DNA of 64,000 nucleotides from an uncultured Lachnospiraceae bacterium (GCA_910587305.1 CAJUKV010000009.1:1-64000); one strand, 5' to 3'; shown: positions 1 through 8,112, counted from the stretch's first letter. Program-made: numbers and translations. The notes: generated by a model from the letters alone, not told the origin.

Positions 1-55
1 TTTCGGAACACGAAAAACTACATCATACTCAACAGGCTAAAGCCTATAATAAAGA

Positions 56-77
56 GTTTGGAAGTTTACTTCCAAAC
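56..77. repeat. Palindromic repeat, family D (copy 1)
   Basis: A 22-base perfect hairpin (GTTTGGAAG, TTTA loop, CTTCCAAAC). The same palindrome occurs at 23117..23138, and a compensated version (GGAAAT/ATTTCC) at 55899..55920. Here no gene start lies next to it. The rest of bases 1-315 shows no gene that I can support. Confidence 0.75.
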
Positions 78-315
78 TTATACCCCCGCATACTCTTTCA
101 TTTCATAACCACAGCTTTTATTCTACCATTATTTCCTTCGGATTAAAACCAAATTGCCGGCACAGCCAAAAGCCTTTTCCAATGATTTTAAATCTGAGTC
201 TGGTATTAGCAGGAGCATTATGTTAATATCATAAATACAATTGTAACCCTTCGGCAAACTTAAACTGTTACATGCTCTTTAGAACTTAAAAGCAAAAAAT
301 GAAAGGACATTATAT

Positions 316-882
316 ATGAATCATTGTGGAACCCGGCAGTTAGAAACGGACAGGCTGATTTTAAGAAAATTTATAAAGGAAGATGCCGCTGCCATGTACA
401 AAAACTGGGCGTCAGATGATGAAGTCACAAAATATTTAACATGGCCTTCCCACCCAAATCAGAAGGTAAGCCAGTCCGTAATTGAAGACTGGATCAATTC
501 TTATTCCAGCCAAAGCTATTATCAGTGGGCTATTGTACCTAAGGACAATAAAGATGCGCCAATTGGAAGCATCAGTGTGGTTCACATGGTTGAAAATGCT
601 TCCATAATGCATGTCGGCTATTGTATCGGAAAAGCCTGGTGGCATAAAGGAATCACATCGGAAGCGCTAAAGGCTGTTATGGATTTTCTTTTTGACGATG
701 TAGGCGCAAAGCGGATTGAGGCAAGACACGATCCCAGGAATCCCAATTCGGGAAAAGTCATGAAAAAATGCGGAATGAGGTATGAAGGAACTTTATACCA
801 TTCCGACAGAAACAATCAGGGGATATGCGATGCGTGCAATTATGCGCTGGAAAAATCGGATCGCCGGAAAAAAGATTTATAA
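316..882 (+). CDS. GNAT N-acetyltransferase, RimJ/RimL type
   Basis: A 188-residue acetyl-CoA-dependent acetyltransferase of the RimJ/RimL-like branch. The N-terminus has the usual LETDRLILRKF strand, followed by an Asp/Glu-rich helix. The central VGYCIGKAWWHKGITSEAL stretch (about residues 101-119) is the acetyl-CoA binding motif A, and ARHDPRNPNSGKVMKKCGM (about 137-155) is the motif B region of this family. A GAAAGGA ribosome site lies about 8 bases before the ATG. It is a single gene with its own start and is probably cytoplasmic. The substrate (a ribosomal protein N-terminus, an antibiotic or a small amine) cannot be told from sequence. Confidence 0.85.
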   Translation: MNHCGTRQLETDRLILRKFIKEDAAAMYKNWASDDEVTKYLTWPSHPNQKVSQSVIEDWINSYSSQSYYQWAIVPKDNKDAPIGSISVVHMVENASIMHVGYCIGKAWWHKGITSEALKAVMDFLFDDVGAKRIEARHDPRNPNSGKVMKKCGMRYEGTLYHSDRNNQGICDACNYALEKSDRRKKDL

Positions 883-911
883 TTTTATATTTTTGTTTCC
901 ATAGGACATAC

Positions 912-929
912 GAACATGCTCGCATGTTC
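912..929. repeat. Short perfect hairpin between two GNAT genes
   Basis: GAACATGC, a two-base loop, then GCATGTTC, about 30 bases after the first acetyltransferase. No T-run follows, so it is only a weak terminator candidate. It could instead be an operator for the following gene. Confidence 0.4.
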
Positions 930-1028
930 ATTTGACACTCAAATCAAGGTTGAAAAATTTTCTTTTAACCTTATCATCTGACTTTAAAAGCATGACGGTG
1001 TTTGATTGACTTGCTATAGGAGGCGGCC

Positions 1029-1466
1029 ATGGTACGTGAAGCGGAAAAAAAGGATCTGAAGGAAATTCTGGAATTGTATTTATGCCTGCATGAAGAATCC
1101 ATCCCACAGGAATCTGACCATTTGTTACACACCTGGGAACAAATTATAAAAGATAACAGCCACCATCTTATCGTTAATGAGAAAGAGGGGAAAATTGTGT
1201 CTTCCTGTGTATGCGTTATTATTCCAAATCTGACAAGGAATGTCCGCCCCTACGCCTTCGTGGAAAATGTGGTGACCCATACGAATTTCAGAGGTCTGGG
1301 ACTGGCGTCGGAATGTCTGGAATATGCAAGCGAAATAGCAAAAGAAAACAACTGTTACAAAATGATGCTGCTTACAGGAAGCAAGCAGGAAAAAACCTTG
1401 AATTTCTACAGAAACGCGGGATATAACAGTAGTGATAAAACCGCATTTATAAAGTGGCTTGACTGA
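1029..1466 (+). CDS. GNAT family N-acetyltransferase
   Basis: A 145-residue single-domain GNAT protein. Motif A is visible as VVTHTNFRGLGLASECLEYA (about residues 84-103; R/Q-x-x-G-x-G/A type), preceded by the beta4 strand ending in FVENV. The C-terminus has the FYRNAGY motif, typical of the last helix-strand. TAGGAGG sits seven bases before the ATG. It is not clearly co-transcribed with the preceding gene, because a 146-base gap with a hairpin separates them. The substrate is unknown. Confidence 0.85.
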   Translation: MVREAEKKDLKEILELYLCLHEESIPQESDHLLHTWEQIIKDNSHHLIVNEKEGKIVSSCVCVIIPNLTRNVRPYAFVENVVTHTNFRGLGLASECLEYASEIAKENNCYKMMLLTGSKQEKTLNFYRNAGYNSSDKTAFIKWLD

Positions 1467-1529
1467 CCAAAGCGGATGAACATATGCTATAAATGGTTAT
1501 ACTTTTTATGAAAAGAATGGAGGATTACT

Positions 1530-2645
1530 ATGCTGCAAGCGCTACAATATGTAAAAGAATACAAGGAAGAATTGATTTATCCCGCTATCTGCAGGGAAAT
1601 GGAGGCCCTTAACATTGCAAATGACATGCGCCCCGGCCTTAAAGTGGTGATCAAGCCAAATCTTATCATGGCCAAAAGTCCTGATTATCCTGTCACCACG
1701 CACCCTCTGGTGATAAAAGCCGTCGCCCGCTGGCTGAATGAACACGGCGTTAAGGATATTACCCTTGCGGAAAGCTCAGGCGGTCTTTACAACGCGGAAT
1801 ACATGAAGAATATTTACCGCGTCTGCGGCATGAAGGCTTTGGAGCCGGAGGTAAAGTTGAACATGGATTTCTCCGCGCAGACAGTCAATTGCAAGGATGG
1901 GTTTGCCAACCATTCTTTTCACATAATAACGCCTGTTGTGAATGCTGATTATGTTATCAATATCTGCAAATTAAAAACCCATTCCATGACCGGTTATTCC
2001 GGCGGAATCAAAAACCTTTTCGGAACCATACCCGGACTGGAAAAGCCCCAGCTTCATTACCGCTGGCCGGACATTGAAGACTTTTCCCGTATGCTTTTAG
2101 AACTGGCGCAGACGGTAAATCCCCAGCTTACCATCATTGATGCAATTGATGCCATGGAAGGGAACGGACCTACCGGAGGCACCTCCCACCCTTTGCATCT
2201 GCTTCTGGCCGCAAGAGATTTCTATACCCAGGATTATTTCGCTTCCGGACTTATGGGACTTGACCCCATGAAGATTGAAATGATTCGGCAGGCCGTGAAA
2301 ACCGGTCTGGCAGTTCCCGATGAAATTACGATTGTCGGCGACCCTGTTCCCGAAAATCTTACGCCTTTTCAGCTGCCGGATACGAAAAGGCTGGATTTTT
2401 CCGGTTTCCTGCCCGGCTTTTTGAGAAAACCCTTTGCCAAAGTCGCAGGCCGGCTTTTTAAATCCTATCCACAACTAAACGCGGATTTATGCGTGGGCTG
2501 CGGAAAATGTGCGGAAAGCTGCCCGTCACATGTAATCAGGATAGAGAATAAAAAGGCAAAATTTAAACGCAAGGGCTGTATCTCCTGCTTTTGCTGTCAG
2601 GAAATGTGTCCAATGAAGGCGATTTCCGTAAAGAAGGCTCTATAA
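1530..2645 (+). CDS. DUF362 domain protein with 2x[4Fe-4S] ferredoxin tail
   Basis: A 371-residue protein. Residues about 30-240 match the DUF362 fold: VVIKPNLIM near the start, a CKLKTHSMTGYSGGIKNLFG core, and IDAIDAMEGNGPT. Residues about 315-365 carry two 4Fe-4S binding motifs, CVGCGKCAESCP and CISCFCCQEMCP, each ending in CP. DUF362/ferredoxin proteins are widespread in anaerobic Clostridia and are presumed cytoplasmic electron-transfer or metal-handling proteins, with no settled reaction. GGAGG lies eight bases before the ATG. No redox partner gene is adjacent, so the partner is unknown. Confidence 0.85.
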   Translation: MLQALQYVKEYKEELIYPAICREMEALNIANDMRPGLKVVIKPNLIMAKSPDYPVTTHPLVIKAVARWLNEHGVKDITLAESSGGLYNAEYMKNIYRVCGMKALEPEVKLNMDFSAQTVNCKDGFANHSFHIITPVVNADYVINICKLKTHSMTGYSGGIKNLFGTIPGLEKPQLHYRWPDIEDFSRMLLELAQTVNPQLTIIDAIDAMEGNGPTGGTSHPLHLLLAARDFYTQDYFASGLMGLDPMKIEMIRQAVKTGLAVPDEITIVGDPVPENLTPFQLPDTKRLDFSGFLPGFLRKPFAKVAGRLFKSYPQLNADLCVGCGKCAESCPSHVIRIENKKAKFKRKGCISCFCCQEMCPMKAISVKKAL

Positions 2646-2713
2646 CCCATTTTTTTAAAGTGTAATAAATTTATAAAGGTCGATGTAAATAGTTTTTCGA
2701 AAGGTGGTAACAA

Positions 2714-3076
2714 ATGCCTGATGATACGAAAAAAGAATTGGTACGAGGATTAACGGAAATCTTTGGTAAGAATATGTGTGCGATTATTTTATTTGGGTCA
2801 GTTGCAAGAGGCGATGCCGTGGATGAGAGCGATATTGATATTGCAGTTATAATAAAGAAGGAGATGGATATTCAGACAAAAAGACATTTTATCAGTTGGG
2901 TGGCTGACATGGACATCCGCTATGAGAAAGTCTTTTCGATTGTGGATATTCAGAAAAAAAAATATAAAGAAATGGGAAAGTGTTCTTCCATTTTATCAGA
3001 ATATTCAGAGGGAGGGGATTGTTCTATGGAAGGCAGCTTAAAAGAATTGGCCGGATATCGATACGGAACGGCGTGA
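2714..3076 (+). CDS. MNT-type nucleotidyltransferase with relic HEPN start fused at C-terminus
   Basis: A 120-residue minimal nucleotidyltransferase. The signature GSVARG with SDIDIAV (residues about 28-44) gives the G-S motif and catalytic Asp pair of the pol-beta superfamily. Members usually act as the antitoxin (an AMPylating enzyme) of a HEPN toxin encoded just downstream. Here no HEPN gene follows. Instead the last 16 residues begin at an in-frame ATG (3026) preceded by a strong GGGAGGGG ribosome site, and read MEGSLKELAGYRYGTA. This resembles the start of HEPN proteins (xELAxYRxxxA), then stops inside a hairpin. I infer a decayed MNT-HEPN pair. The NTase fold itself looks intact. Confidence 0.75.
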   Translation: MPDDTKKELVRGLTEIFGKNMCAIILFGSVARGDAVDESDIDIAVIIKKEMDIQTKRHFISWVADMDIRYEKVFSIVDIQKKKYKEMGKCSSILSEYSEGGDCSMEGSLKELAGYRYGTA

Positions 3077-3092
3077 CCTTTGCCACGCCGTT
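3067..3092. terminator. Hairpin between convergent genes, overlapping the NTase stop
   Basis: AACGGCGTG and CACGCCGTT form a nine-base perfect stem with an eight-base loop. The NTase stop codon lies in the left arm. The stem separates the plus-strand NTase from the minus-strand copA end at 3195. Only a short T-run follows on the plus strand (TTTCT), so its terminator strength is uncertain. Confidence 0.5.
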
Positions 3093-3194
3093 TCTACAGG
3101 AAATTATATATACATTCTTATAATCCTCCACCAATGTGCTCGTCTGCTTTTCCATTTGCCCCAAAGCCCATATGAATGGAAATGTATTAATGAA

Positions 3195-3404
3195 TTACTT
3201 TATTTCCATTACTTCATAACCTGCTTCCGTAACCGCCGCCTTCAATGCATCGTCGGACACCTCTTTCTCTAATAAAAGCTTCGCGCTTTTTTCCTCAAGG
3301 CTCATGGTTACTTCCTTAACTCCTGCAACCTGCTCCAGCGCTTTCTGCACTCTCCCGGTACAGTGCGCACACATCATTCCTTCAATAATCATTGTTTTTT
3401 CCAT
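3195..3404 (-). CDS. copZ: Possible internally initiated CopZ copper chaperone (69 aa) inside copA
   Basis: The last 69 residues of CopA begin with an ATG at 3404 and match a stand-alone CopZ in length and layout (MxCAHC, then a beta-alpha-beta-beta-alpha-beta pattern). An AAGGAGG ribosome site lies eight bases upstream, at 3413..3419, although the reading frame is open straight through from copA. The sequence around it (CGCAAAACAAGGAGGA) is duplicated about 50 bases upstream. I infer that copA and copZ were separate adjacent genes that fused when the intergenic stop was lost, and that free CopZ could still be translated. Expression of the short product is not shown by sequence alone. Confidence 0.5.
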   Translation of the reverse strand: MEKTMIIEGMMCAHCTGRVQKALEQVAGVKEVTMSLEEKSAKLLLEKEVSDDALKAAVTEAGYEVMEIK

Positions 3405-6062
3405 TTTCAAATCCTCCTTGTTTTGCGGAGCAAAATCCGAGCCCCTCTGGCGAGGAGAGGATTTTTCCTCCTTGTTTTGCGAAGTAAAAATATCCGCCAT
3501 ATTCTTCTGCCTGTTAAAAGGCTTATCCAGAGCGCTGTCCTGATAATCATTTTTTTCAGCTTTCTCGCCTTCCACCTTAAAATTGCGGAGCCGCAGAGCA
3601 TTTCCCACCACAAACAAACTGCTGAGACTCATAGCGGCGGCGCCGAACATGGGGTTTAGCCTGATGCCAAATAAAGGATACCACACACCGGCCGCTAAGG
3701 GAATCCCTATTGTATTGTAGAAAAAGGCCCAAAACAGATTTTCCTTAATATTTTTAATCACGGCTTTGCTTAGGCGGATTGCTGTGATGGCGTCCGTCAG
3801 TTTGCTTTTCATCAGGATAATATCAGCGCTGTCTATGGCCACATCCGTACCCGCTCCAATTGCGATACCTACATCCGCCGCCGCAAGGGCAGGCGCGTCA
3901 TTAATGCCGTCGCCAATCATGGCCACCTTTTTGCCCTGTTTTTGCAATCTTCTGATTTCCTTCTCCTTATCCTCCGGCAACACCTGCGCAATCACCTGGT
4001 TGATGCCAAGCTTCTTTTGAACTGCCTCGGCGGTGCGTCTGTTGTCTCCGGTCAGCATAACGACTTCTATTTTCATATCATGAAACTGCTTAATTGCCTT
4101 TTCGGAGGATGCCTTAATCGTATCCGCAACCGCTATGACCGCGGAAAGTTTCCCATCCCTTGCAAATAACAGGGTGGTTTTTCCTTCTCCGGACATTTCC
4201 TCCACGGCGTCCCGCGCTCCCGTCGGTAAAGCGATACCGTTTTCTTCCATAAATACCGCATTTCCGGCCAGGCATCTTTTGCCGCCGCAGATGCCCATAA
4301 CACCCTTTCCAAAAACAGCCTGAAAATCCTCCACATCGGGGACGGATACGCCTTTTATCTGTGCTTCCTCCACAATAGCTTCGGCAAGAGGGTGTTCGCT
4401 GGGCTTTTCAATTGCAGCCGCTATTGAAATAATTTCATCGACGCTCAAATTTTTTTCATATCCAAATACATCCGTTACTCTTGGTTTTCCTTTTGTAATG
4501 GTTCCTGTTTTGTCTAAAACTACGGTGTCAATATCTCTTGCCGACTGCAAGGCGTCCCCGGATTTAATCAGGATGCCATTTTTAGCGCCCACGCCGGTTC
4601 CCACCATGATTGCCACCGGTGTGGCAAGGCCCAGCGCGCAGGGGCAGGAAATCACCAGAACCGCAATAGCGCTTGACATGGCCGCCTCAAAACCGCCCCC
4701 CAAAACCATCCACACAACAAAGGTCAACAAAGCAATTCCCATTACTACCGGAACAAAAACGCCTGCAATTTTATCTGCCATCTTTGCGATTGGCGCTTTG
4801 GATGAAGACGCTTCCTCCACCAGACGGATAATTTGGGATAAAGTCGTATCCTCCCCGACCTTCACAGCCCTGCATATCAAACGCCCCGCCTTATTCATGG
4901 TTGCCGATACCACCGAGTCCCCGGGCTGTTTTTCAACCGGAATGCTTTCCCCGGTAATTGCCGCCTCGTTTACGCTTGATGTCCCTTCCACCACAACACC
5001 GTCCACCGGCACGAGGCTCCCTGGCTTTACCACAAACAAATCGTCTCTCATAAGCTGGTGGGTGGGAATCTCTTTTTCCTCCCCTCCATCCATAAGGAGA
5101 ATCGCCGTCTTGGGGGATAAATCCATCAATTTCTCAATGGCTTCGCTGGTTTTGCCTTTGGAACGGGTTTCCAGATATTTCCCCACGGTAATCAGCGCCA
5201 GTATCATGCCCGCCGACTCAAAATACAAATCGGAAGCATAGCGGCTGACCAATGCCGAATTTCCATGCCCCAGTCCATAGCCAATACGGTAGATAGCAAA
5301 AACGCCGTATAAAAGCGCCGCCCCCGAACCAATTGCAATCAGGCTGTCCATATTAGGGCTTAAATGGAACAGAGTTTTAAACCCTGTCTGAAAGTACTTC
5401 CGGTTGACATAAATGATAGGCAACGTCAATAAAAGCTGGGTAAAAGCAAAGGTGACGGCGTTCTCATTGCCGTGAAACAGTTTTACAAAAAGCTCCGGTA
5501 CCGGCAGATGCAGCCACATAAAAAACATGTGATGCATAGATACTATCATCAAAAGAACCATGAAAACAATCGATATTGTCAGTCGAGTTTTCATTTCCTT
5601 ATTCTCTTTTTTCCCTTTCAGGGCTTCTCTGCCCGAAAGATTTCTCCTGTCAATATCTCTTCCGCCAATATCTGTTCCTTCAGCATTTATGCCGTTAACA
5701 TTCCCGTCGCCAGCATTTCCACCGGAAATGGTTCTTCTTTCATTGCTGACGCCGTCTCGTCCCTTTAAACCAGTTCCGCCTTGTTCTCTGCTGTCTGTTC
5801 CGGATAGACCCGCACTTCTAACATTGCCCGGACTGCCTGAGCGGCCCGTATCCACAGGGCTTGCCCCATATCCCGCCCTCTCCACCGCATCTACAATTTT
5901 CCCCTCGTCGCAGGTTAATTCGTCATATTCTACCTGCATACTGTTTGTGAGAAGATTCACCGTAACATTTTCCATTCCCTGCAGCTTTCTCACGCTTTTT
6001 TCCACATGAGAAGAGCAGGCGGAGCAAGTCATACCTGTCACCGAATATTTTTGTTTTTTCAT
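3195..6062 (-). CDS. copA: Copper-translocating P1B-type ATPase with C-terminal CopZ-like domain
   Basis: A 955-residue Cu(I) exporter. An N-terminal heavy-metal-associated domain has CSAC at 13-16. A Gly/Asn/Arg-rich linker follows (about 69-157), then membrane helices, TGES at 370-373, the CPC ion-binding motif at 473-475, the phosphorylated DKTGT at 517-521, and GDGINDAP near 717. After the last helices comes a hydrophilic linker and a second HMA domain (CAHC at 898-901) that looks like a complete CopZ chaperone. Usual CopA proteins are 730-830 residues, so the extra length is the linker plus the CopZ module. It lies 23 bases after csoR and is certainly co-regulated with it. Confidence 0.95.
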   Translation of the reverse strand: MKKQKYSVTGMTCSACSSHVEKSVRKLQGMENVTVNLLTNSMQVEYDELTCDEGKIVDAVERAGYGASPVDTGRSGSPGNVRSAGLSGTDSREQGGTGLKGRDGVSNERRTISGGNAGDGNVNGINAEGTDIGGRDIDRRNLSGREALKGKKENKEMKTRLTISIVFMVLLMIVSMHHMFFMWLHLPVPELFVKLFHGNENAVTFAFTQLLLTLPIIYVNRKYFQTGFKTLFHLSPNMDSLIAIGSGAALLYGVFAIYRIGYGLGHGNSALVSRYASDLYFESAGMILALITVGKYLETRSKGKTSEAIEKLMDLSPKTAILLMDGGEEKEIPTHQLMRDDLFVVKPGSLVPVDGVVVEGTSSVNEAAITGESIPVEKQPGDSVVSATMNKAGRLICRAVKVGEDTTLSQIIRLVEEASSSKAPIAKMADKIAGVFVPVVMGIALLTFVVWMVLGGGFEAAMSSAIAVLVISCPCALGLATPVAIMVGTGVGAKNGILIKSGDALQSARDIDTVVLDKTGTITKGKPRVTDVFGYEKNLSVDEIISIAAAIEKPSEHPLAEAIVEEAQIKGVSVPDVEDFQAVFGKGVMGICGGKRCLAGNAVFMEENGIALPTGARDAVEEMSGEGKTTLLFARDGKLSAVIAVADTIKASSEKAIKQFHDMKIEVVMLTGDNRRTAEAVQKKLGINQVIAQVLPEDKEKEIRRLQKQGKKVAMIGDGINDAPALAAADVGIAIGAGTDVAIDSADIILMKSKLTDAITAIRLSKAVIKNIKENLFWAFFYNTIGIPLAAGVWYPLFGIRLNPMFGAAAMSLSSLFVVGNALRLRNFKVEGEKAEKNDYQDSALDKPFNRQKNMADIFTSQNKEEKSSPRQRGSDFAPQNKEDLKMEKTMIIEGMMCAHCTGRVQKALEQVAGVKEVTMSLEEKSAKLLLEKEVSDDALKAAVTEAGYEVMEIK

Positions 6063-6085
6063 AACACCTATTACCTCTTAAATTC

Positions 6086-6391
6086 TTATTTCAGTTTTTT
6101 CACCAGCTCAATAGCTTCCTCCAAAATCTGTTCATTGCCATTTTTAATTTCTTCCACAACACAAGTTTCCATATGTTCCTTAAGAATAATATACCCAAAT
6201 CCCTGCAATGCACTCTCTACAGCGGCAACCTGTGTCAGAATATCGCCGCAATAACGATTTTCCTCCAGCATCCTGCTGATACCGTTTAGCTGTCCAATGA
6301 TTCTGTTTAAACGGTTTTGAAGCTGCTTTTCCTGCGCTTTGCTTCTCGGCGTATGTTTCGTGCGGCAGCAATTACACATGTTTTCTTCCAT
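6086..6391 (-). CDS. csoR: CsoR/RcnR-family copper-sensing repressor
   Basis: A 101-residue all-helical DUF156 repressor. The helix RLNRIIGQLNGISRMLEE is diagnostic of the family. Residues C41-ish (RYCGD), H66-ish and C70-ish (EHMETCV) give the Cys-His-Cys copper site of CsoR. An N-terminal CNCCRTKHTPRS extension carries extra cysteines. It is the first gene of the csoR-copA unit. Copper binding should release it from the two palindromes in its own promoter (see 6463..6522). Distinguishing a Cu(I) sensor from other CsoR-like proteins rests on the copA partner and the C-H-C pattern. Confidence 0.92.
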   Translation of the reverse strand: MEENMCNCCRTKHTPRSKAQEKQLQNRLNRIIGQLNGISRMLEENRYCGDILTQVAAVESALQGFGYIILKEHMETCVVEEIKNGNEQILEEAIELVKKLK

Positions 6392-6462
6392 TACTTATAC
6401 CTACCTCATCTCCGTATGATTTTACACATTCTTTTCGGAAATTGTTCTTTAATTTATATAAA

Positions 6463-6481
6463 TATACCCTATAGGGGTATA
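6463..6481. promoter_or_regulatory. CsoR operator 1 (downstream of promoter)
   Basis: TATACCCTATAGGGGTATA is a nearly perfect 19-base palindrome of the TACCC-GGGTA type bound by CsoR proteins. Its centre lies 35 bases from operator 2, just downstream of the -10 of the csoR promoter, where a bound repressor would block the start of transcription. Confidence 0.8.
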
Positions 6482-6493
6482 CATTATGGCTTT

Positions 6494-6522
6494 ATAATAT
6501 ACCCCTATAGGGTATATGTCAA
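6494..6522 (-). promoter_or_regulatory. csoR-copA promoter with CsoR operator 2 as its spacer
   Basis: On the minus strand TTGACA (6517..6522) and TATTAT (6494..6499) are separated by exactly 17 bases. Those 17 bases lie within the second CsoR palindrome (6498..6516, TATACCCCTATAGGGTATA). Repressor binding would therefore directly mask RNA polymerase contacts. This is the only good promoter seen upstream of csoR. Confidence 0.85.
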
Positions 6523-6597
6523 GAAGATTTTTTAAGAATATTTTTTCAGGAATATTATTCTTTGTCATGAGCCATGCTTACGAGCCGCCTTATTAAA

Positions 6598-6929
6598 ATC
6601 AAATAGGTTAAGATTTCTTCCCTCCTTGCCCGCTAACCGTCCATCAGCCTGCCGGCATATTTTATTTGGATGCTCATATGCAATTGAATAGGAGGAACTT
6701 TCCTATCGCCGCATGTCCTGCACCACTTTAACGGCACATTTCCTCTTCACAGCTTTTATATCAAGCAGGGAAGAGTTTCCTCTACTCGCACGCCGGGCAC
6801 CCGTCAGATTCTGCCGATAAATTTCATCCGGGCGTCCGTGTACAATCGAGTAGGGAAGATTTTCTCCCTGCTCGCCGCGCGGCCCGTGCGCCGCTTTAGT
6901 GGCATACTTCCTCTGCACGGGCCTGTGCA
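6598..6929. repeat. Four tandem diverged copies of an ~83-base structured repeat (family B)
   Basis: Units begin near 6598, 6682, 6760 and 6844. Each starts ATCRARYAGG and contains a hairpin such as GAGTAGGGA/TCCCTGCTC, then a second stem such as GGCCCGTGC/GCACGGGCC. The units are clearly diverged yet keep pairing. Single further copies lie at 30590..30676 and, partly, from 47221. A chance minus-strand reading frame through the array shows a 28-residue periodicity, which reflects the 84-base unit and is not evidence for a gene. The rest of 6523..7138 holds no gene I can support. Confidence 0.7.
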
Positions 6930-6930
6930 T

Positions 6931-6967
6931 AAAAAAACTGCCGTCATTAATTTTTTGACAGCAGTTT
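6931..6967 (-). terminator. Rho-independent terminator (minus strand)
   Basis: On the minus strand AAACTGCTGTCA, a loop, then TGACGGCAGTTT forms a 12-base stem with one mismatch. It runs directly into seven T residues. It lies about 170 bases after the NUDIX gene and is the likely end of the yqeY-NUDIX transcript. Confidence 0.75.
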
Positions 6968-7138
6968 ATTTGTTTTATTTCGTTTGCTATATTCGTTATT
7001 TTATATTTCCCTATTTACATCCCTGCCTATTACAAGCTTTGCTTTTGGCAGAGCCCTGATAAAGATATAGAAGTTGAAAGTTTATTGCCTGTTTTTTTCT
7101 CCTGCCCCGGATCCGCAACAATCTGGCAAAAAGCACTT

Positions 7139-7624
7139 TCAAACAAGCTCCAGCTTCTTCCCGTCCAGCGCCGCATAGTACAGACAGTAATCTTTGTCAT
7201 AGCAAAGCTTCAGCGAGAAGAAAGGCGCGTCCTTTTCGATAAGGTCAAAAAAGATAAGATCCCCTTTCCACAAATTAAGGCTTTCTATCTTATTCTTATC
7301 CACCCATTCCAGCGTCCCCTCGTCACACTCCGCGAGCTCTCCCTCAAAACCGTCAGCGGTATAAAGACACATATATTCCGAGGGATAGCCTTCAAAGCAA
7401 AAGGTAACGATTCCTCTGAATCGGTAAGAAGTGAGGGTAAGTCCCGTTTCCTCCTTCACTTCGCGCAGCAAACAGTCCTCCGGACTTTCGTTTTCCTCGA
7501 AATGACCTCCTACCCCAATCCATTTATCCTTATTTACATCATTCTTTTTCGATACCCTGTGCAGCATCAGATATTGGTTGTCTCTCTCGATGTAACACAG
7601 GGTTGTCAATTTGCTTTTCATCAT
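7139..7624 (-). CDS. NUDIX hydrolase, MutT/8-oxo-dGTP diphosphatase-like
   Basis: A 161-residue NUDIX protein. The NUDIX box is complete: GGHFEENESPEDCLLREVKEETGL fits G-x5-E-x7-REUxEExGU at about residues 40-62. The N-terminus begins TTLCYIERDNQYLMLHR, as in 8-oxo-dGTP diphosphatases of Firmicutes, and ends with the FFDLIE / FFSLKLCYD pattern of that subgroup. Its start codon overlaps the stop of yqeY (TAATG), so the two are translationally coupled. The precise nucleotide substrate is inferred from family resemblance only. Confidence 0.85.
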   Translation of the reverse strand: MMKSKLTTLCYIERDNQYLMLHRVSKKNDVNKDKWIGVGGHFEENESPEDCLLREVKEETGLTLTSYRFRGIVTFCFEGYPSEYMCLYTADGFEGELAECDEGTLEWVDKNKIESLNLWKGDLIFFDLIEKDAPFFSLKLCYDKDYCLYYAALDGKKLELV

Positions 7625-8070
7625 TAACTCAGCATTTCTCCCACAATTTTATTGACCAGAGCGCCGTCCGCCCTTCCCTTTACCTTGGGCATCAGCTCTT
7701 TCATCACCCTGCCCTTATCCTTACCGGAAGGCTCTGTGATTCCCAAAGCGTCAAGCGCTCCCTTTACCGCCTCGCGAATAGCTTCCCCGCTCATTTCCTC
7801 AGGGGCAAACTCCTGATAAACGGCCAGTCTCTTTTCGCAGGCTTCTTTGATATCCGTTCTGTCCGCAGGGGCCAATTCCATGGTTTCCTTCGTCTGCTTC
7901 ATTTCCTTTTTTACTACCTCGAACTCCTCCGCCTCCGTTAAATCCGCCCGCTTGTCAATGGCCTTATTTTTCAACGCGGAAAGCAGCATGGAAAGCGCAT
8001 CTTTCCTGTCCTTATCCCTGTTTTTCATCGCCTCCATCATTTGTGAACGCACATTTTCAATCATACTCAT
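7624..8070 (-). CDS. yqeY: GatB/YqeY domain protein
   Basis: A 148-residue YqeY-family protein. It matches the whole family: an N-terminal helical half (MIENVRSQMMEAMKNRDKDRKDALSML), VVKKEMKQTKETMELA, and the C-terminal three-helix part with GKDKGRVMKELMPKVKGRADGALVNKIV. The C-terminal part is the one shared with the tail of GatB, which contacts tRNA. The family's role is still vague, perhaps tRNA or amidotransferase-related. GGAGG lies about 10 bases before the ATG. It is followed without a gap by the NUDIX gene. Confidence 0.9.
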   Translation of the reverse strand: MSMIENVRSQMMEAMKNRDKDRKDALSMLLSALKNKAIDKRADLTEAEEFEVVKKEMKQTKETMELAPADRTDIKEACEKRLAVYQEFAPEEMSGEAIREAVKGALDALGITEPSGKDKGRVMKELMPKVKGRADGALVNKIVGEMLS

Positions 8071-8112
8071 TTTTTCATTTCCTCCATTTCTTTCTATAAA
8101 ATTCTATAAAGT

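Noticed and set aside
4498..5241. 247-codon plus-strand frame opposite copA
   Set aside because: Antisense shadow of copA with Thr/Ser/Pro-rich composition and no family match.
6598..6929. CRISPR-like array
   Set aside because: Units are ~83 bases, diverged throughout and have no constant short repeat with unique spacers; no cas genes nearby.
6703..6930. 75-codon minus-strand frame
   Set aside because: It lies in the tandem repeats, and its 28-residue periodicity mirrors the DNA unit; no ribosome site or family.
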